Assembly: GCF_030848805.1 (NCBI RefSeq)
Contig: NC_092360.1
Location: forward strand, 15,996,001 to 16,060,000
Length of the DNA: 64,000 bases
Origin: Temnothorax longispinosus
Taxonomy: Eukaryota; Arthropoda; Insecta; Hymenoptera; Formicidae
Reading direction: 5' to 3'
Notes under the pieces: generated by a model
Databases searched by the model: none
What the model saw: only the letters and a program-made list of their open reading frames with translations
Told to the model about the DNA's origin: nothing
Made by a program: the position numbers and the translations under genes
Part shown: positions 34,614 through 46,786 of the stretch, one piece after another
Layout: every line of letters starts with the position of its first letter
Position numbering within the stretch: position 1 is the stretch's first letter

Positions 34614-37031
34614 TCAAAAATCTTTTATGAGTGTCTCCTTTTTCGGATCGGAATATTTTTCTTTATATTCTTTTACTATTTGGACAATAAATTGTTTCTG
34701 ATCTTCGTTTTTTGTTAAAATATTATTATATTTTGATATCAATTGAATGGCTCTTTCTGCCGTATCATTTACGACTCTTAAATTTTTAACAATGCGCAAG
34801 CCCTCATTGTACTCTTCATTCTGCAGCCAATTTGATCTAATTTTAAGAAATCGGTGCCAATTTCAAACCTTTCAAAAAATCTTTTAGATTGAGAAGATAT
34901 GAAGCAATCCATGTCCATCTCACAAAATTTTTTAACATTTTTAATTTCTATTCGCTTAGGACAATCGTCATCTTCGTTTTCGTAATTTTCTAACTTATTC
35001 GCCATTTTTCTTTTTATATCGTCTGTTATTTCATCATCAAAAAACGCCATTGCAGCTGATTCTGAATTCAAATATCACAAGTGGTTCTTGAATTTTTGTA
35101 ATGATACTTGAGATATGCCGCAATTAATTGATTTGTAATCGCATAGTTTTTTTACGAATTGTAAGTCGTGATAGGGAGCTTTAGAAGCAAGGGGACATGT
35201 AAACCACGCTTGTACATAAATCGTTACAATAAAAATACATATATCCGATATTGACTTTTCTAGTTTTGCAGTCAATTCAAACTCTTTGCAGAATAAATAT
35301 ATATTTAACGTATATATCGCCTTCGACATCCATCGAGCGTGATAAAAGGCACCTGGTTTCAAAAATTCGACACCACCGCTAGGAATTTTTCCAATAAATA
35401 TTTGAGTTAGTTGTAAGAGTTCTCTATAATCATTTCTAGGCTGTATGTTCTTTAAATGTTGCTGCACGAATAAATTAATACCTTCAATACGATCATGTAG
35501 AACCTCGCGGATATAATCATTTTCGATACCACCAGCATATTTATTCTTATCTATGCTCGTCCAAGACTCTTGAAAATGTTTAAATATTGGCACGTTTGGA
35601 CCTGTTGTCAATGGGATTTTTGCTTCGAATACGCCTCTCAAAACTAACTTAAATATGTGGTGTCTGCATGGCAAATACAGTAACGTTTTTTCTAATAACT
35701 GTTCAAATTGAACTGCAGCACCATTTTTACGGCCTAAATTGGAAGGCGTAGTGTCACAGCAAATTGCTTTGACGAATTCAGGTAAACCGCAATTAACAAT
35801 AACTTTAAAAAGAACAGCCTGAGATTTTCCCGTTCCATCATCTAACTTTGGTATGCCTAAGATTTTTTCTACATTACCATCACTGACAATGAGAAGAATT
35901 GGTAATCTTTCCTTCATTTCTCGATTCAGCATACTCGGAAGCATTTTTCCATCCCAGTGTATAACTGCAGCTTTTAAATTTACATTTTTGAATACTTTTC
36001 TAAAATTGATATATTTTGCCTCGCGTATTTGTTCCCTATATCTTCGAATCGACGATCTATTTATAATTAAAGATTCTATGTCATAGTTCATTGAACCAGC
36101 TATAGCAACAATTAAATGTACAGCATTTCTGTCACTAACTTTACATTTATCTAGTACCGCAACGACTTTATCATTAAGGATATTTATTGTTCCTCGAGTT
36201 CGTTTTTTAGAATGTGATGGTCCAGTTTCTGGTTGATATTCGACATTGTATGGAATGATAAATTCTTCTGACAGATTCGAATAAGTAACACTCAATTGAC
36301 TCAAAGATTTTGTCCCTTGACTTTCACCACTTGACGCCAATTCTATGAAGTCACCTTAAAAATAAAATACAATATTTTCTACCAAAAATTATAGGATTTT
36401 TGTAAAACGTTATTTATAAGTCGTTATTTCATTAATTTTTCAAGAGAAATAGTAGGTTGAAAACGATTAAAAATATATTGAATAATTTTACTTAGAAGTT
36501 GTTTCTCCTATTCACTTTTTCTCAATCGTTGTAAAAGTAATTCTTTTTGTTGTAATTTTTCTCTTTCACAAGCATCATATTCTGACTCAATATCCGCGAT
36601 GTAACCAACCCTACCATCTTTTCTCTGATTCAACAAAAAAAATCCTTTTGTATGTCATTAATAACTTCGAGGATATTTGCACTAGCTATATCAAATAAAT
36701 TTTGTAGTAATAACACAAATTTTTTCTTGTTTTGTACACTAGTTGGTCTTCCTTTGTTTTTTTGTAGAGATCGCCATTCTTCGTATAACTTTGTTAATTT
36801 TCTTACACAATAATCTGACCTATGGATTGGTAAACCCGCCTTTCCCCAAAAAACTGTAACTTCATCTATTGTCAATTGTGCACTTTCTTGCAATTTTGAT
36901 TTTAATATGCGAAGATAAACAAACAAAACTTTCAAAACTTGCAATTTTGATGGCAATTTATTCCCAAGTATTTGCGCATCCACATCTCCAATTAAATAAA
37001 TATTTTGCCGTAATATATCCTTTGAAGCCAT
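34614..37031 (-). pseudogene. hAT-like transposase, interrupted by stops and frameshifts
   Basis: Segments in order: N-terminal domain from ATG 37031 (FWGKAGLPIHRSDYCVRKL, LFDIASANILEVI); a continuation at 36480-36640 reachable only by a frameshift in a run of eight T; after a probable intron, the main body from about 36355 (acceptor TTTTTAAG). The body has an RNase H-like arrangement: IHWDGKMLP (first Asp), ICCDTTPSNLGRKNG (second Asp), CRHHIFKLVL (CxxH-like) and ARWMSKAIY, as in hAT proteins. An in-frame TGA at 35075-35077 precedes AAMAFFDDEITDD, and another frameshift near 34840 leads to the end at 34614. Assignment to hAT is by motif order and TIR start, moderately sure. Confidence 0.7.
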
Positions 37032-37416
37032 ATTTATATGAAAATTTGGATTTTTATCTACAATTTAAACAACGGCAATAAGACAAGTCTTTTCGGTATC
37101 ACGTGTTTTATTGAGGTTATAACTCAACCATGCGTTGCGCACGATTAATATATCATCACAATTCTAGAACGCACTAGTGCAAATTGCTCGTGGGATTTTG
37201 GATAGGTTCCTCACAATAAGTAGAAGTGGATTGAATAATTAGATACCGTATGTATTTAATAAATTCAATTAAAACAATTATAAAAATACTGTTTCAATGA
37301 ATCTTGAGTAACGATGTGGCTGTTGTGCGACTTGTCGTATACGAATGCGGACTAGTAGCGCTGCCCGTTGAGTGCACTCTGGCACTCAATGATGGCAGCG
37401 CCACTAATCATCATTA

Positions 37417-37564
37417 GGGCCGGTATTCATAGTCGCATCTTATATTTAAGACCATCTTAAGTAATGTCCTAAGATGCTAATAAACCAATCACGGAGCCAT
37501 ATTAGCATCTTAAGGCATTACTTAAGATGGTCTTAAATATAAGATCCGACTATGAATACCGGCC
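37417..37564. mobile_element. MITE, PIF/Harbinger type
   Basis: Arms start GGGCCGGTATTCATAGTC and mirror at 37564, with a long inner match (CTTATATTTAAGACCATCTT). A TTA borders the left end and TA the right end. It lies inside the hAT-like element, between its 5' coding end and right terminal repeat. The superfamily is from recall of similar arthropod MITE ends. Confidence 0.7.
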
Positions 37565-38266
37565 TAGAACTCTAGTCAGCATGCGTTGCGACCGTTGAGC
37601 GCAGCGCCAATAGTTTTGCATCACAATTTTATCAATGTCAAAATTATACATGATATAATCCTGCCAAAATATAACAAAATGGCTAGAAACATAATTTATT
37701 TAATTTTTTACAGTTAATATCAGAATATAATAATATTTTAACAAAAAACAAAGATCAGAAACAATTTATTGTCCAAATAGTAAAAAAATATAAAAAAAAT
37801 ATTCCGATGCGAAAAAGGAGACACTCATGAAAGATTTTTGAAATAAATAATTTTATAAAAGTATTGAATTTTTATTTAAGACTACGAATAAATAAATAAA
37901 TATATAAACAAAATTATAAAAAAAAATAAATAAACAAGATTCCTTTAATTTTTCAAAAATCAAAAAAAATTATTTTCATCGACCACTAGCAACCTGAAAT
38001 ATGTAGATAAAAATCTATAAAAATTTCAGAAGATAGGTACAACTATAGGTAAGAGAATTGCCAAGTTTCAAATTTTTCCGATAGCTATTGCGTTCATACT
38101 AAAATCATTTGCTATTTGATTTTAATAGGAAAATTCAAGTGCTCTGCGGCACGTGTTAAAATTGAGATAGGAAGCTGCGCTTGGCACAGATTTTTTTTTA
38201 ATTTATTTCGAGCCTTCCGAACCGTTTGAGCAGTCAAAATTCAAAATTACCTTTTTTAAGAACTAC

Positions 38267-38270
<4 letters not shown>

Positions 38271-38307
<37 letters not shown>
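38271..38307. repeat. (TA)n microsatellite
   Basis: Right flank of the hAT-like element. Maltase 2 flanking DNA resumes at about 38310. Confidence 0.9.
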
Positions 38308-38309
<2 letters not shown>

Positions 38310-38513
38310 AATTATTAATAATTAGGTAAAAATTCCAATTATAGATACATAAATATGCCAAAAATTTGTATAAAAAACTCATTTAATAATAATAGCCACA
38401 TAGTCAATTAAGATTATTTTATTTATTTTTTCTTATTACAAGAAAGATTACACTTTTCAAGTGCAACTGGAAACTTTTGTAAAAAAGATAGATATATTTC
38501 GGAAATAATATAT

Positions 38514-41500
38514 TTATACGCTCGTGTACACTATAGCAGCTTTCGCAGGTAAAGGTAGCTTGTTTACATCAACCAGTTTCCTAAATTCAAAAGAATACAA
38601 ACGTGAATTATAATATTATCATTAAGTATTATATTAAATCTACAGAAAATATAAATTTCACTTTTAATATCATAAAACTATTATATATAAGTAATAATTT
38701 CTTTAAAAAATCTAAAAAACAATTTTCTTGCAAACATTTTTCAAATAATTGCATTTTTTGCAACACATGTTTTGTATGTACACAAACAATTAATTAAAAT
38801 ACAAAAATTAATTTTTATCAATAACAATATCTAAACGTTTCTATCATTAGATCTTCAATAAGATACCATCGAAAATAACTGTACCAAGAAATTAGAAAGC
38901 AAATTACACGTTGGCAGAAAATTATGTTGGCAGAATGAAAAAAATCATAATAAGTATTAAATAAACACAGTTATACTATTATTTACTTATTTATACGTAA
39001 ACAATTTCAAGAAATACGTAAATCATACCCAGTTTTCACTTTAGAACCCAAATTGGCGACTTTGACCAACAGTTTCGAAGGAAGACCTTCTTGTGACAGA
39101 TCGACAACTTGAGATTTATCGTCGTTGAAGTTAATCAGAAGCACCACGACGCGGCAACCATTGTTTCGAATTACACCCAGAACAGTGTCATTGTTTGTCG
39201 TGATCGATTTATAACTTCCTTCGGTAACAGCCGGCTCCGTACGGTGCAAGAGGGCTAAGGTCTTATAAATCTTATAATGTGATTCCTTGGCTTTCATCTG
39301 CTTCGCCAGATTCAACTGCTTGTAATTCTGATTTACCGGAAGCCACGTCGAATTTGCCGTGCTAAAACCTGCCGTAACGAGAAATAATTAAATAGAAAAG
39401 TATAGAAAAGTATATTATCCGTTTTTACTAACCCTTTAGGGGCCATACATCGATCCCGTTGGAGTAAAATGTTATAATTTATAAGATAATCTTAAAAAAC
39501 GTCCCTGATAAGTTTTTTATTTTTTTAGTTTTTTTTTAGTTTTTTTTAGCTCCATCTAGGATGAATTGATAATACTATACCGACGGAATCACTATTTTAC
39601 CAACAGAGAAAATTTGAGAAGAGCTCAAAGTGAATGTACATAATTATGCCCGAGTAGAAATTTATTCAGGCGTGCCTGTTGTCATGTACGGCCCTGATCA
39701 GGTATAAATGAGGCATGCCTGACTACGGCATGCCAGATCAGGTCCTGACTGGTGCCATATCAAGCATGCCTGGTTATATATAATCAGGCAAGCCTGATAA
39801 GGCAATAGTCAGGACCTTATTGAGTATCCCTTAATACACAAATTTTCAAAGGTCATATCAAAATTAATTAATAATTATAATTAATCTAATATTATTAATA
39901 TAATATCTATAATAAAACATTGAAGGCCTTTTTTATTTGACTAATATTATTATTGTAAGAAGTACAATTCGTCTTCTTTCATCATATAATATTAATATAA
40001 TATTATATATCATATAGCCAATTCAAAATTTTATTACTCTTTTTAAATTAAATTTGTTTCTTAAGATGATTTTTGAAAAATTATATATTTGCACTGGTTA
40101 TGACATATGTAGACTATATATAACACATACATTAAATTAAGAAGTAGTCTACCACGTAAGGCAGTTGGCTCACGATCCAGAGGTCCCGAGTTCGAATCCC
40201 ACCAAGGTAGGTGTTTTTTCAAATACAGAAAATATTTATAATCATAGACTGCATCTAAGAAACAAATTTAGTTAAAAAATAGTAATAAAATTTCAAAATA
40301 AACAAATTTTTTTATGTCGGGTGAATATAAGGGTTTTCATTAATTCGCCTGACATGGTCCTTATTAGGTAAATGAAATCCGGTCCTGAACATGCAATGCG
40401 TTACACATCTTGTCAGGACCATGTCAGGTGACTTTACCAGGGCCAGATTATGTATTATGGCACACCTGATCTGGACCTGTTCAGACAGTAACTGAAATTT
40501 CTACTCGGGTGTATGTACAAAGGCCCTTAAAAGATTAAACACACTAGAGACACGAATTTGTCTTTTACCTGCATTCTTCGTCGCGTCCCATTGGAATGGC
40601 GTGCGTTCAGGATCGCGGGACACACTATTGTATTGCGCTTGACCCGCATTGCACGCCTGAGGATCTTTCGTGTCTTCCCAGGATATATCTCTTTTGTCCA
40701 CCATGCCGATTTCATCGCCGTTATACGTTACCGCCAAACCCGGCAAGATCATAGACAACATGGTCATTTGGTCCGATCTGTCAGGATAACGAGAGGCAAC
40801 ACGCGGATTATCATGATTGCCCAACTGAAAGAAATTTATATTATATTTTAACTTTGCTTATGTAAAAGAAGCGACTGATATTTTATTTTTATGTAACGCG
40901 CGAGACAGATAAGAGCTGTTACAGATTCTTCAGCAATTTTAAGATTTTTCAAAAATGTTTACAAAGATTTTTATATATATAGTTAAAATATTAAGAGGTT
41001 ATATTAACTTGAAATTTAGATATTTTTTATGAAATTAATAAAATGATAAAATTTGCCAACTCTACATATATGCACTTAAACAAAAATTTCTTCTAATGTA
41101 TAATCCAAGTATTTTTTTATTGTTATGAAAGAGTATATTTTCCTTTAAAAATAACATATATAACGTATCCAGTTTAACAAATAAGCCAAATTCACACATC
41201 GCCATTTAAATCACAATAAATTTAGAGTAATTTAAATATCTTGCTGGGTTTGCAAAGATAAAACGCAATTTATTTATGATATTTGTTCAAGGTATTTGAT
41301 CAAGATAATAATAATTTCATATGAATACGTACCACCCAATTAGCGATCTTACCACTTGGCATTGAATTCATCCAAGAATCTATTTCTCGTTTAAAATCTT
41401 GCGCGGATGATTTTGAGTTCAAATTTGTAATAAACATGAAATTAAAAGGCAACACGTTGTAATCGTAATATTGCATAGTATGCTCAAAATTGGTGTATGC

Positions 41501-43589
41501 TTCCATCACTAACAACTAAATCAGAAAAGAAACATTTTACATCGTGCAAGAAGATTAACAAAGCACAATAAATGGATTTAATAAAAGAAAACGGAAAATG
41601 TACCTTCTGATCTTGATTATGTATAAAAGCATAAAAATCCAAGAATTTTCGCCACCCTCCAAACAGCTGATAAGTCTCGATTAAATCCGTAGTATAAATA
41701 TGATTCAAATACGTATAATCTCGCGGCGTAGTACCATTCACGTAAGTTCTAGGTTCATCCCGCAATAATAAGTCTTCATACATAAATGGGGCGGAATCAA
41801 CACGGTATCCGTCTATACCCAAGTCCAGCCAAAATTTCAAGACTTTCTATAACCATGCAATCATATATGATCAAAAATTTTAAGAATAAGCCTATTTTAA
41901 GAATATAATAAAAATATTGTAAGAATACAAGCTGAATACTGCAGTTAAACTTTTTTCTCAATTTCTTTCCATATACTTTAATTATAAAAATAATATGAAT
42001 TTAATTTCCAGTTTAATTTACAAATTTACCGCACTATACGTGAAATATATATCTTGAATTGAACAGATTTACAATTTAAGTCAAATAATAGATAATTTTA
42101 GCAATTAAGAAATGTTCTTACAAAATTAAGAAATGGCCAACAAATTTGTATAGTAGTGAATTATGTCATTATTTATTTTATTGTGTTTGCATATAGAGTC
42201 GAAAAAAAGCAGCAATCATAGTGGGTCAAAGATTATATTAAGCATCAAGAGACACGGTAGTGTCTCGTGCCAAGTATACGCGGAGCGAGACCGATCGTGA
42301 CTCTTTTACGCGACGCGACGGGTTGCGAGTACTCGAGATGTTGAGATTTTGATTAACGAGTGAACGGATCAAGTTCTAAGTAGTTTATATTAACAAGAAT
42401 GATAATATTTAATTATATTAGTAATGTCAAAATGATGTATTAATATTATAGTATATTAAAGCTGTAAATTGTTATCTAATTGTAAGTGTTCTGTGTTATG
42501 CAAGTCTTCTCCAAAAGTGCAACATTATATATGGCAACATCTTATTAGAGAAAAATTAAAATTTTTTCTGTTACTTACTATCATCTCTATTTTCACTAAC
42601 GGGTTACGGTAATTTAAGTCAGGTTGTCTATACTCGAATTGATGAAGGTACCATTGTTTTTGTGATTCGACATAAGTCCACGCGGAATCGCTAAATACGC
42701 TGATCCAATTGTTGGGCGGCGTTATGCCGTCTCTATTTTTGCCGTATGCCCACACATAAAAGTTCTTATATATCGGGTGACCTTCAAGAGCCTTTTGGAA
42801 CCATATATGCTTGTCAGATGTATGATTAGGCACGAGATCGAGAACCACCTATAAGAATAATATTATAAAGTAGCTCTCTGACATAGCGCAGTGAAAAATA
42901 AAGGATAGTATGTTTTCTAAAATAACATAAATAGAAATAAAGTTTATACATCTTTGTCTTATTGTTAGATACGGGCATAACATGAGAAATTTATTTATAA
43001 ATGGGCATGATATTGGCAAGCGGTCTCACTTTTAAACCGAGTGACTTAGCGACCGCTACAAGAGCTTTGAAGTCTTCTAATGTACCAAAAGTCGGATCGA
43101 TGGCTTTGAAATCGGATATGTCATATCCAAAATCAATCATGGGACTTGAGTATATGGGTGACAACCAGATCGCATTAATGCCAGTGCTCGCGATATAGTC
43201 CAACTTTGAAGTTATCCCTGACAAAGTAAAATAACACAGTTCTAAATGTCGCTAACGTTACGTATGTTTGACAACATTTGCTTTAAAATTTTCTGATAAT
43301 AACCATTTTTATATTAACTATATAAAATGCAACAATTAATGGGATAAAACTTATATAATATTACGAATTAATACAACAATTTATTGTTTATTGTGTGAGA
43401 CGTAATAACAAATGATAATTGGCATTGCTTACCCCTCAAGTCGCCAATGCCATCAGCATTCGTATCAAACAAACTTCTCGGATAAACCTGATAGAAGACG
43501 GTATTATTCCACCATGACTTATTATGAATCGTAGCGAAGGAACCGCTTGCAAAAACCAAAAAAGCACACAAGTGAGTTGTCCACGACAT
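38514..43589 (-). CDS. alpha-glucosidase (maltase), GH13 family, copy 2
   Basis: Paralogue of the gene at 9.4-17.1 kb with the same eight exons and phases: 43589-43433, 43217-43030, 42848-42579, 41846-41604, 41515-41333, 40824-40569, 39368-39029, 38580-38514. Exons 2-8 have identical lengths in both copies; the protein has 567 residues. ATG 43589 begins the signal peptide MSWTTHLCAFLVFASGSFA. Catalytic motifs are complete: DLVPNHTS, QPDLN, GYRVDS with nucleophile Asp222, MEAYT with acid/base Glu291, LGNHD with Asp352. Next to the nucleophile the copies differ (FRIDSSAF against YRVDSAPF), so substrate preference may have diverged. No stop or frameshift, so probably functional. Confidence 0.93.
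39649..40509. mobile_element. TIR element in intron 6 of maltase 2
   Basis: Ends CCCGAGTAGAAATTT at 39649 and the complement at 40509. Internal CAGGCATGCCTGA-type motifs recur. It lacks an open transposase frame and includes a tRNA-like segment. Absent from the matching intron of maltase 1. Confidence 0.75.
40149..40210 (+). other. tRNA-like (Pol III box) sequence, probably a degraded tRNA-derived repeat
   Basis: Contains an A-box-like GGCAGTTGGCTCA and a strong B box GAGTTCGAATCCC. CTACC at the start can pair with GGTAG at the end. The length (62 bases) is short and the T stem pairs poorly, so it is not a functional tRNA. Confidence 0.4.
42243..42390. repeat. GC-rich repeat in intron 3 of maltase 2
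   Basis: Inverted copy of 23390-23535 (ATCAAGAGACACGGTAGTGT.. GAGCGAGACCGATCGTGACT..). Absent from intron 3 of maltase 1, so an insertion. Confidence 0.75.
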
Positions 43590-43720
43590 GATGTCGTTTG
43601 TGGTTGTCAAATCTCAAAATTATATATATATGTATCAGTGGTAAAAAGAATCGATATCGCTCCAATTATCGATTATGCTTAACAAAGATTACGCTATCTC
43701 GACGTTGCATTTGAAAAGAA
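43590..43720 (-). promoter_or_regulatory. promoter of maltase 2
   Basis: TATATATATA at 43620-43632 on the minus strand, about 35 bases before the ATG. The upstream block matches that of maltase 1 almost base for base to about 43710, then with gaps to 44190. Confidence 0.55.
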
Positions 43721-44190
43721 ATAAATAAAAAATGAAAACTATTAGTGCAACTATTACTGTATGAAATTATTCCATTGTGATAATTGCCATGATAAATGGT
43801 TAATGCATCTTTGAAAAATTGCAAAACTAACGACTGTAGACTTAGGTCAACGGCATACAACGCCTTTTCTTTAACAAAGCTAATACATACATTAGAAAAT
43901 ACACTACACAATATAATAATTAAGGCCAGATTGATGATTCGCATCGAAATATCACGAAACATATCTCTGTTAATGTCTGTGTTAATGACATTATTGTTTG
44001 AGTCACCCGGAAATAACAGAACAAATCGTGTTGAGCATGGCACGATCTTGTGCATTTTATTTTACTACGTGGAATACATTGCACTCGTACGTGGAAATGT
44101 CAAAAGTTTCAAAGTGCGCTAATTTCATAACTCTTCAATTTTGTTAACTATAGACATCCAACGTAGAGAAATTAAGAGATTGGTCATAAA

Positions 44191-44895
44191 AATATATGTA
44201 GAAACTTTTACTTTTATAACTTATTTTATAAAGTTTATCCATACAAATTAATCTTTTATTATTTGTATTTATAATTTTTAGAAAATAATAATATATTAAT
44301 CGAAGAAAAATGGAGCATCGAGTCGTAATAAGGTGTTGGTGTTCATATATTCTATACTTAAGGTATATTCCTTTCACGGAGAAGCGTATTTTGTAGGCGC
44401 TTAAGCAGGGCCTCAGAAAACTCTTGCATATTGCATTAAACTTATATAAAATCAAGTTATAATTGATTATTATGTTTAATTATAAGAAAAAAGTGAAAAT
44501 ATTATGTGTATTTAGAAATTTTTCATTTTTCGGTAAATACTGTCAAACAATATGGCAACGCTGCGCTTTTCAGGGCGCCGATTGTAAAATGTGAAGTTGA
44601 TAACAAAAGTGTCAATGTAAGTGTCAATTTCATTAATCAAAGAATATTGTGACATTTTCTTTTTATCAAAGAGGTATTTTATAATAATAATGAGTGATAA
44701 GAAACATAAAGTGAGGAGTAATGTGGGCAAAAATAAGAAACAATTTGTGAAAATAAAAGCTGATAATAAACCGTACGTTATGAATGAAGTGTGACATGAG
44801 CGCACAGCTTGCAGCGCCAGCGTTGCCAAATAATTCCTTGAAAGTCGCCATCAAAAATATTCATCTATAAACCACATTTTAAGTGGTCAACTTAA
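44191..44895. other. intergenic, AT-rich; possible small hairpin element
   Basis: GGCAACGCTGCGC near 44553 and GCGCCAGCGTTGCC near 44814 are imperfect complements and might bound a small MITE. No gene recognised. Confidence 0.3.
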
Positions 44896-46337
44896 GGGGA
44901 TGCTGGAGCCGTCTGTATAACCGACAAAATTACCATTTTCTATGTTATCGACTATATCTGTCCTTGTATAGACAAAGATATAGACAAGGATGGCACGCTA
45001 CATTGCACGCACACATACGCACGATGCACGTCGACATTATACTTTTATATTACGCTTCCAAATCTTGATTTGGAGAGTTTATCGATGTTTTTCTTGTTGT
45101 GCAATTCGGGGGAACTTGTTTTCGCGTTCGTACCAATGGTATATCTCTTATATGAAATACATCTTGTGACCCCAGCAAACGCAAAAGGATTAAAAGATAT
45201 TAAAATTTTTTAATACCTTTGAATCCCTTTTTTGGCGGAATTAGATGAAATTAGATGGGATTCGAAATAAGATGGTCCAATCCCATGGAATCCAAAAAAG
45301 AAATTTTCAATTCCATCCAATCCTATGGAATCCGTAAAGGTTATGGAATTGCATGGCATTAGATGGTTTAGGAAACGTCTCGCTCCTCCGTTGGCGACCA
45401 AGCGCCGTTGTTCGTCGGTGAGCTTTTGTGTATGCCTAAGGGCATTACACGCACTACTGCCGACGGGCAATTAGCCCGAAAATGAAATTTGTAAGATCTG
45501 TCAGGCACCGTAGGGGGTCCCTTTACATAGCAGTCGAGACGAAACTTTGAACTCGAGAAGATGCCCCGGCGATGTGACGCCTGGCGGCGTCGACGCGAAC
45601 TGCCGGTAATGCAGATACCGCGCGGGCGTGTACTATTGGTGGCGCGTACCACCACAGAGTTCAACACGGACACTTTTCAATCCCTATCCTGGCATTCAAT
45701 GGTATTCATTTTATTGTCAGAATAGACGGAATTCAATGGAATTCAATACGGAAATTTTTAATTCCTAGTTTGGCATTCAATGGTATTTATTTCGTTAACG
45801 GAATCAATGGAATTCATCACGAAACTTTCCAATCCCTAACCTGGCATTCAGTGGTATTCATTTCGTTAACGGAATCAATGGAATTCATCACGAAACTTTC
45901 CAATCCCTAACCTGGCATTCAGTGGTATAATATTTTTGTGTCGGAATTGGATGGGATTCAAAAAAGACAAAATTCTTTCCAAAATAAGGAATTCCATGAT
46001 ATTGAAACTATTTCAATCCCTTTTTTGGACAGAATGGAATTCGGAAAGTCTTTAATTGAATTCCTGGCAATCCCGTTTTAATTCTTTTCAATCTTTTTTC
46101 GTTTGCTGGGACGAGCTGACAGCTCGCCGCAACTCGAGACGCCATATTGGGATAAAAGTAGGATAAGGAAATCTGTACTTCCGTAATTTTTTCTCGTTTT
46201 TTATATAAAATTAGAGTTCCCCCGAATCATTAATGTATGTACTGCAATTCTGGAGAAGGATTTTTAATTCTGTCAAATTAATACGACGCTACGTGCCGAC
46301 AAAAAATGCCGGTAAAACAGACGGCTCCAGCATCCCC
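44896..46337 (+). mobile_element. TTAA-flanked MITE, copy 1 (interrupted)
   Basis: Starts GGGGATGCTGGAGCCGTC right after TTAA (44892-44895) and ends with its complement at 46337, followed by TAA. The element proper is about 500 bp; a second element sits inside at 45171-46110. Same orientation as copy 4. Confidence 0.85.
45171..46110. mobile_element. nested TIR element inside MITE copy 1
   Basis: Ends CCCAGCAAACG and complement. The uninterrupted MITE copies show that GAC (or AC) at the site is duplicated. It contains GC-rich sequence (45380-45660), unlike its AT-rich flanks, and degenerate tandem repeats of about 70 bp around 45660-45935 (CCTGGCATTC[AG]GTGGTATTC, GGAATTCATCACGAAACTTT). Confidence 0.75.
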
Positions 46338-46648
46338 TAACATAAATACTTTGTTCAAATATTCGGTGACTGTATTTTTATCGGCACTATCGAAAGTATA
46401 GAGTTTAGCGAATATGTAGCGCAGTTAATATTTAATATCTTAAGATAAACTTAAATCTTAAGATAAACAAATTATTACATTGAAATGTGGAAAATAGACT
46501 TTTTTGATAACGTCACATATAAAATATCGAATTTTCAAAATCATAATTCTTCTTTATATGTTCGGTAATTTGGTTTAATTTTTTTCTGGCGTTAAGATAT
46601 GCATTTTAACTTTCTCGTACCAAAAAATCAGTTAATTCTTAGGACTTT
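46338..46648. other. spacer between MITE copies 1 and 2
   Basis: AT-rich, nothing recognised. Confidence 0.4.
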
Positions 46649-46786
46649 GGGGATGCTGGAGCCGTCTACTTTACCGGCATATTTTTGTCGGCACGTAGCG
46701 TCGTATTAAATTGACAGAATTAAAAATCCTTCTCCAGAATTACAGTACATACATTAATGATTCGTGGGAACTCCGATTTTATATAG

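Larger units (their letters stand above)
34185..38270 (-). mobile_element. hAT-like DNA transposon with long terminal inverted repeats
   Basis: Terminal inverted repeats of about 530-560 bp (34185-34745 and 37735-38270) start TAGAGTAGTCCTTAAAAAG. The YAGRG-type start fits hAT elements. It is flanked on both sides by TA repeats, so an 8-bp target duplication cannot be verified. It encodes a decayed transposase on the minus strand. The left repeat overlaps the 3' end of the coding region, so part of the transposase C-terminus is duplicated in the right repeat (37750-37840). Confidence 0.8.
38308..44190. repeat. segmental duplication, arm 2 proximal part
   Basis: Colinear with 9180-17760 (arm 1): exon by exon match, same intron positions, and promoter homology to about 44190. 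Confidence 0.85.

Noticed and set aside
35853..36086. Plus-strand open frame inside the hAT-like element
   Set aside because: Antisense shadow of the transposase body.
40149..40210. Functional tRNA gene
   Set aside because: Only 62 bases, poor T stem and no complete cloverleaf.
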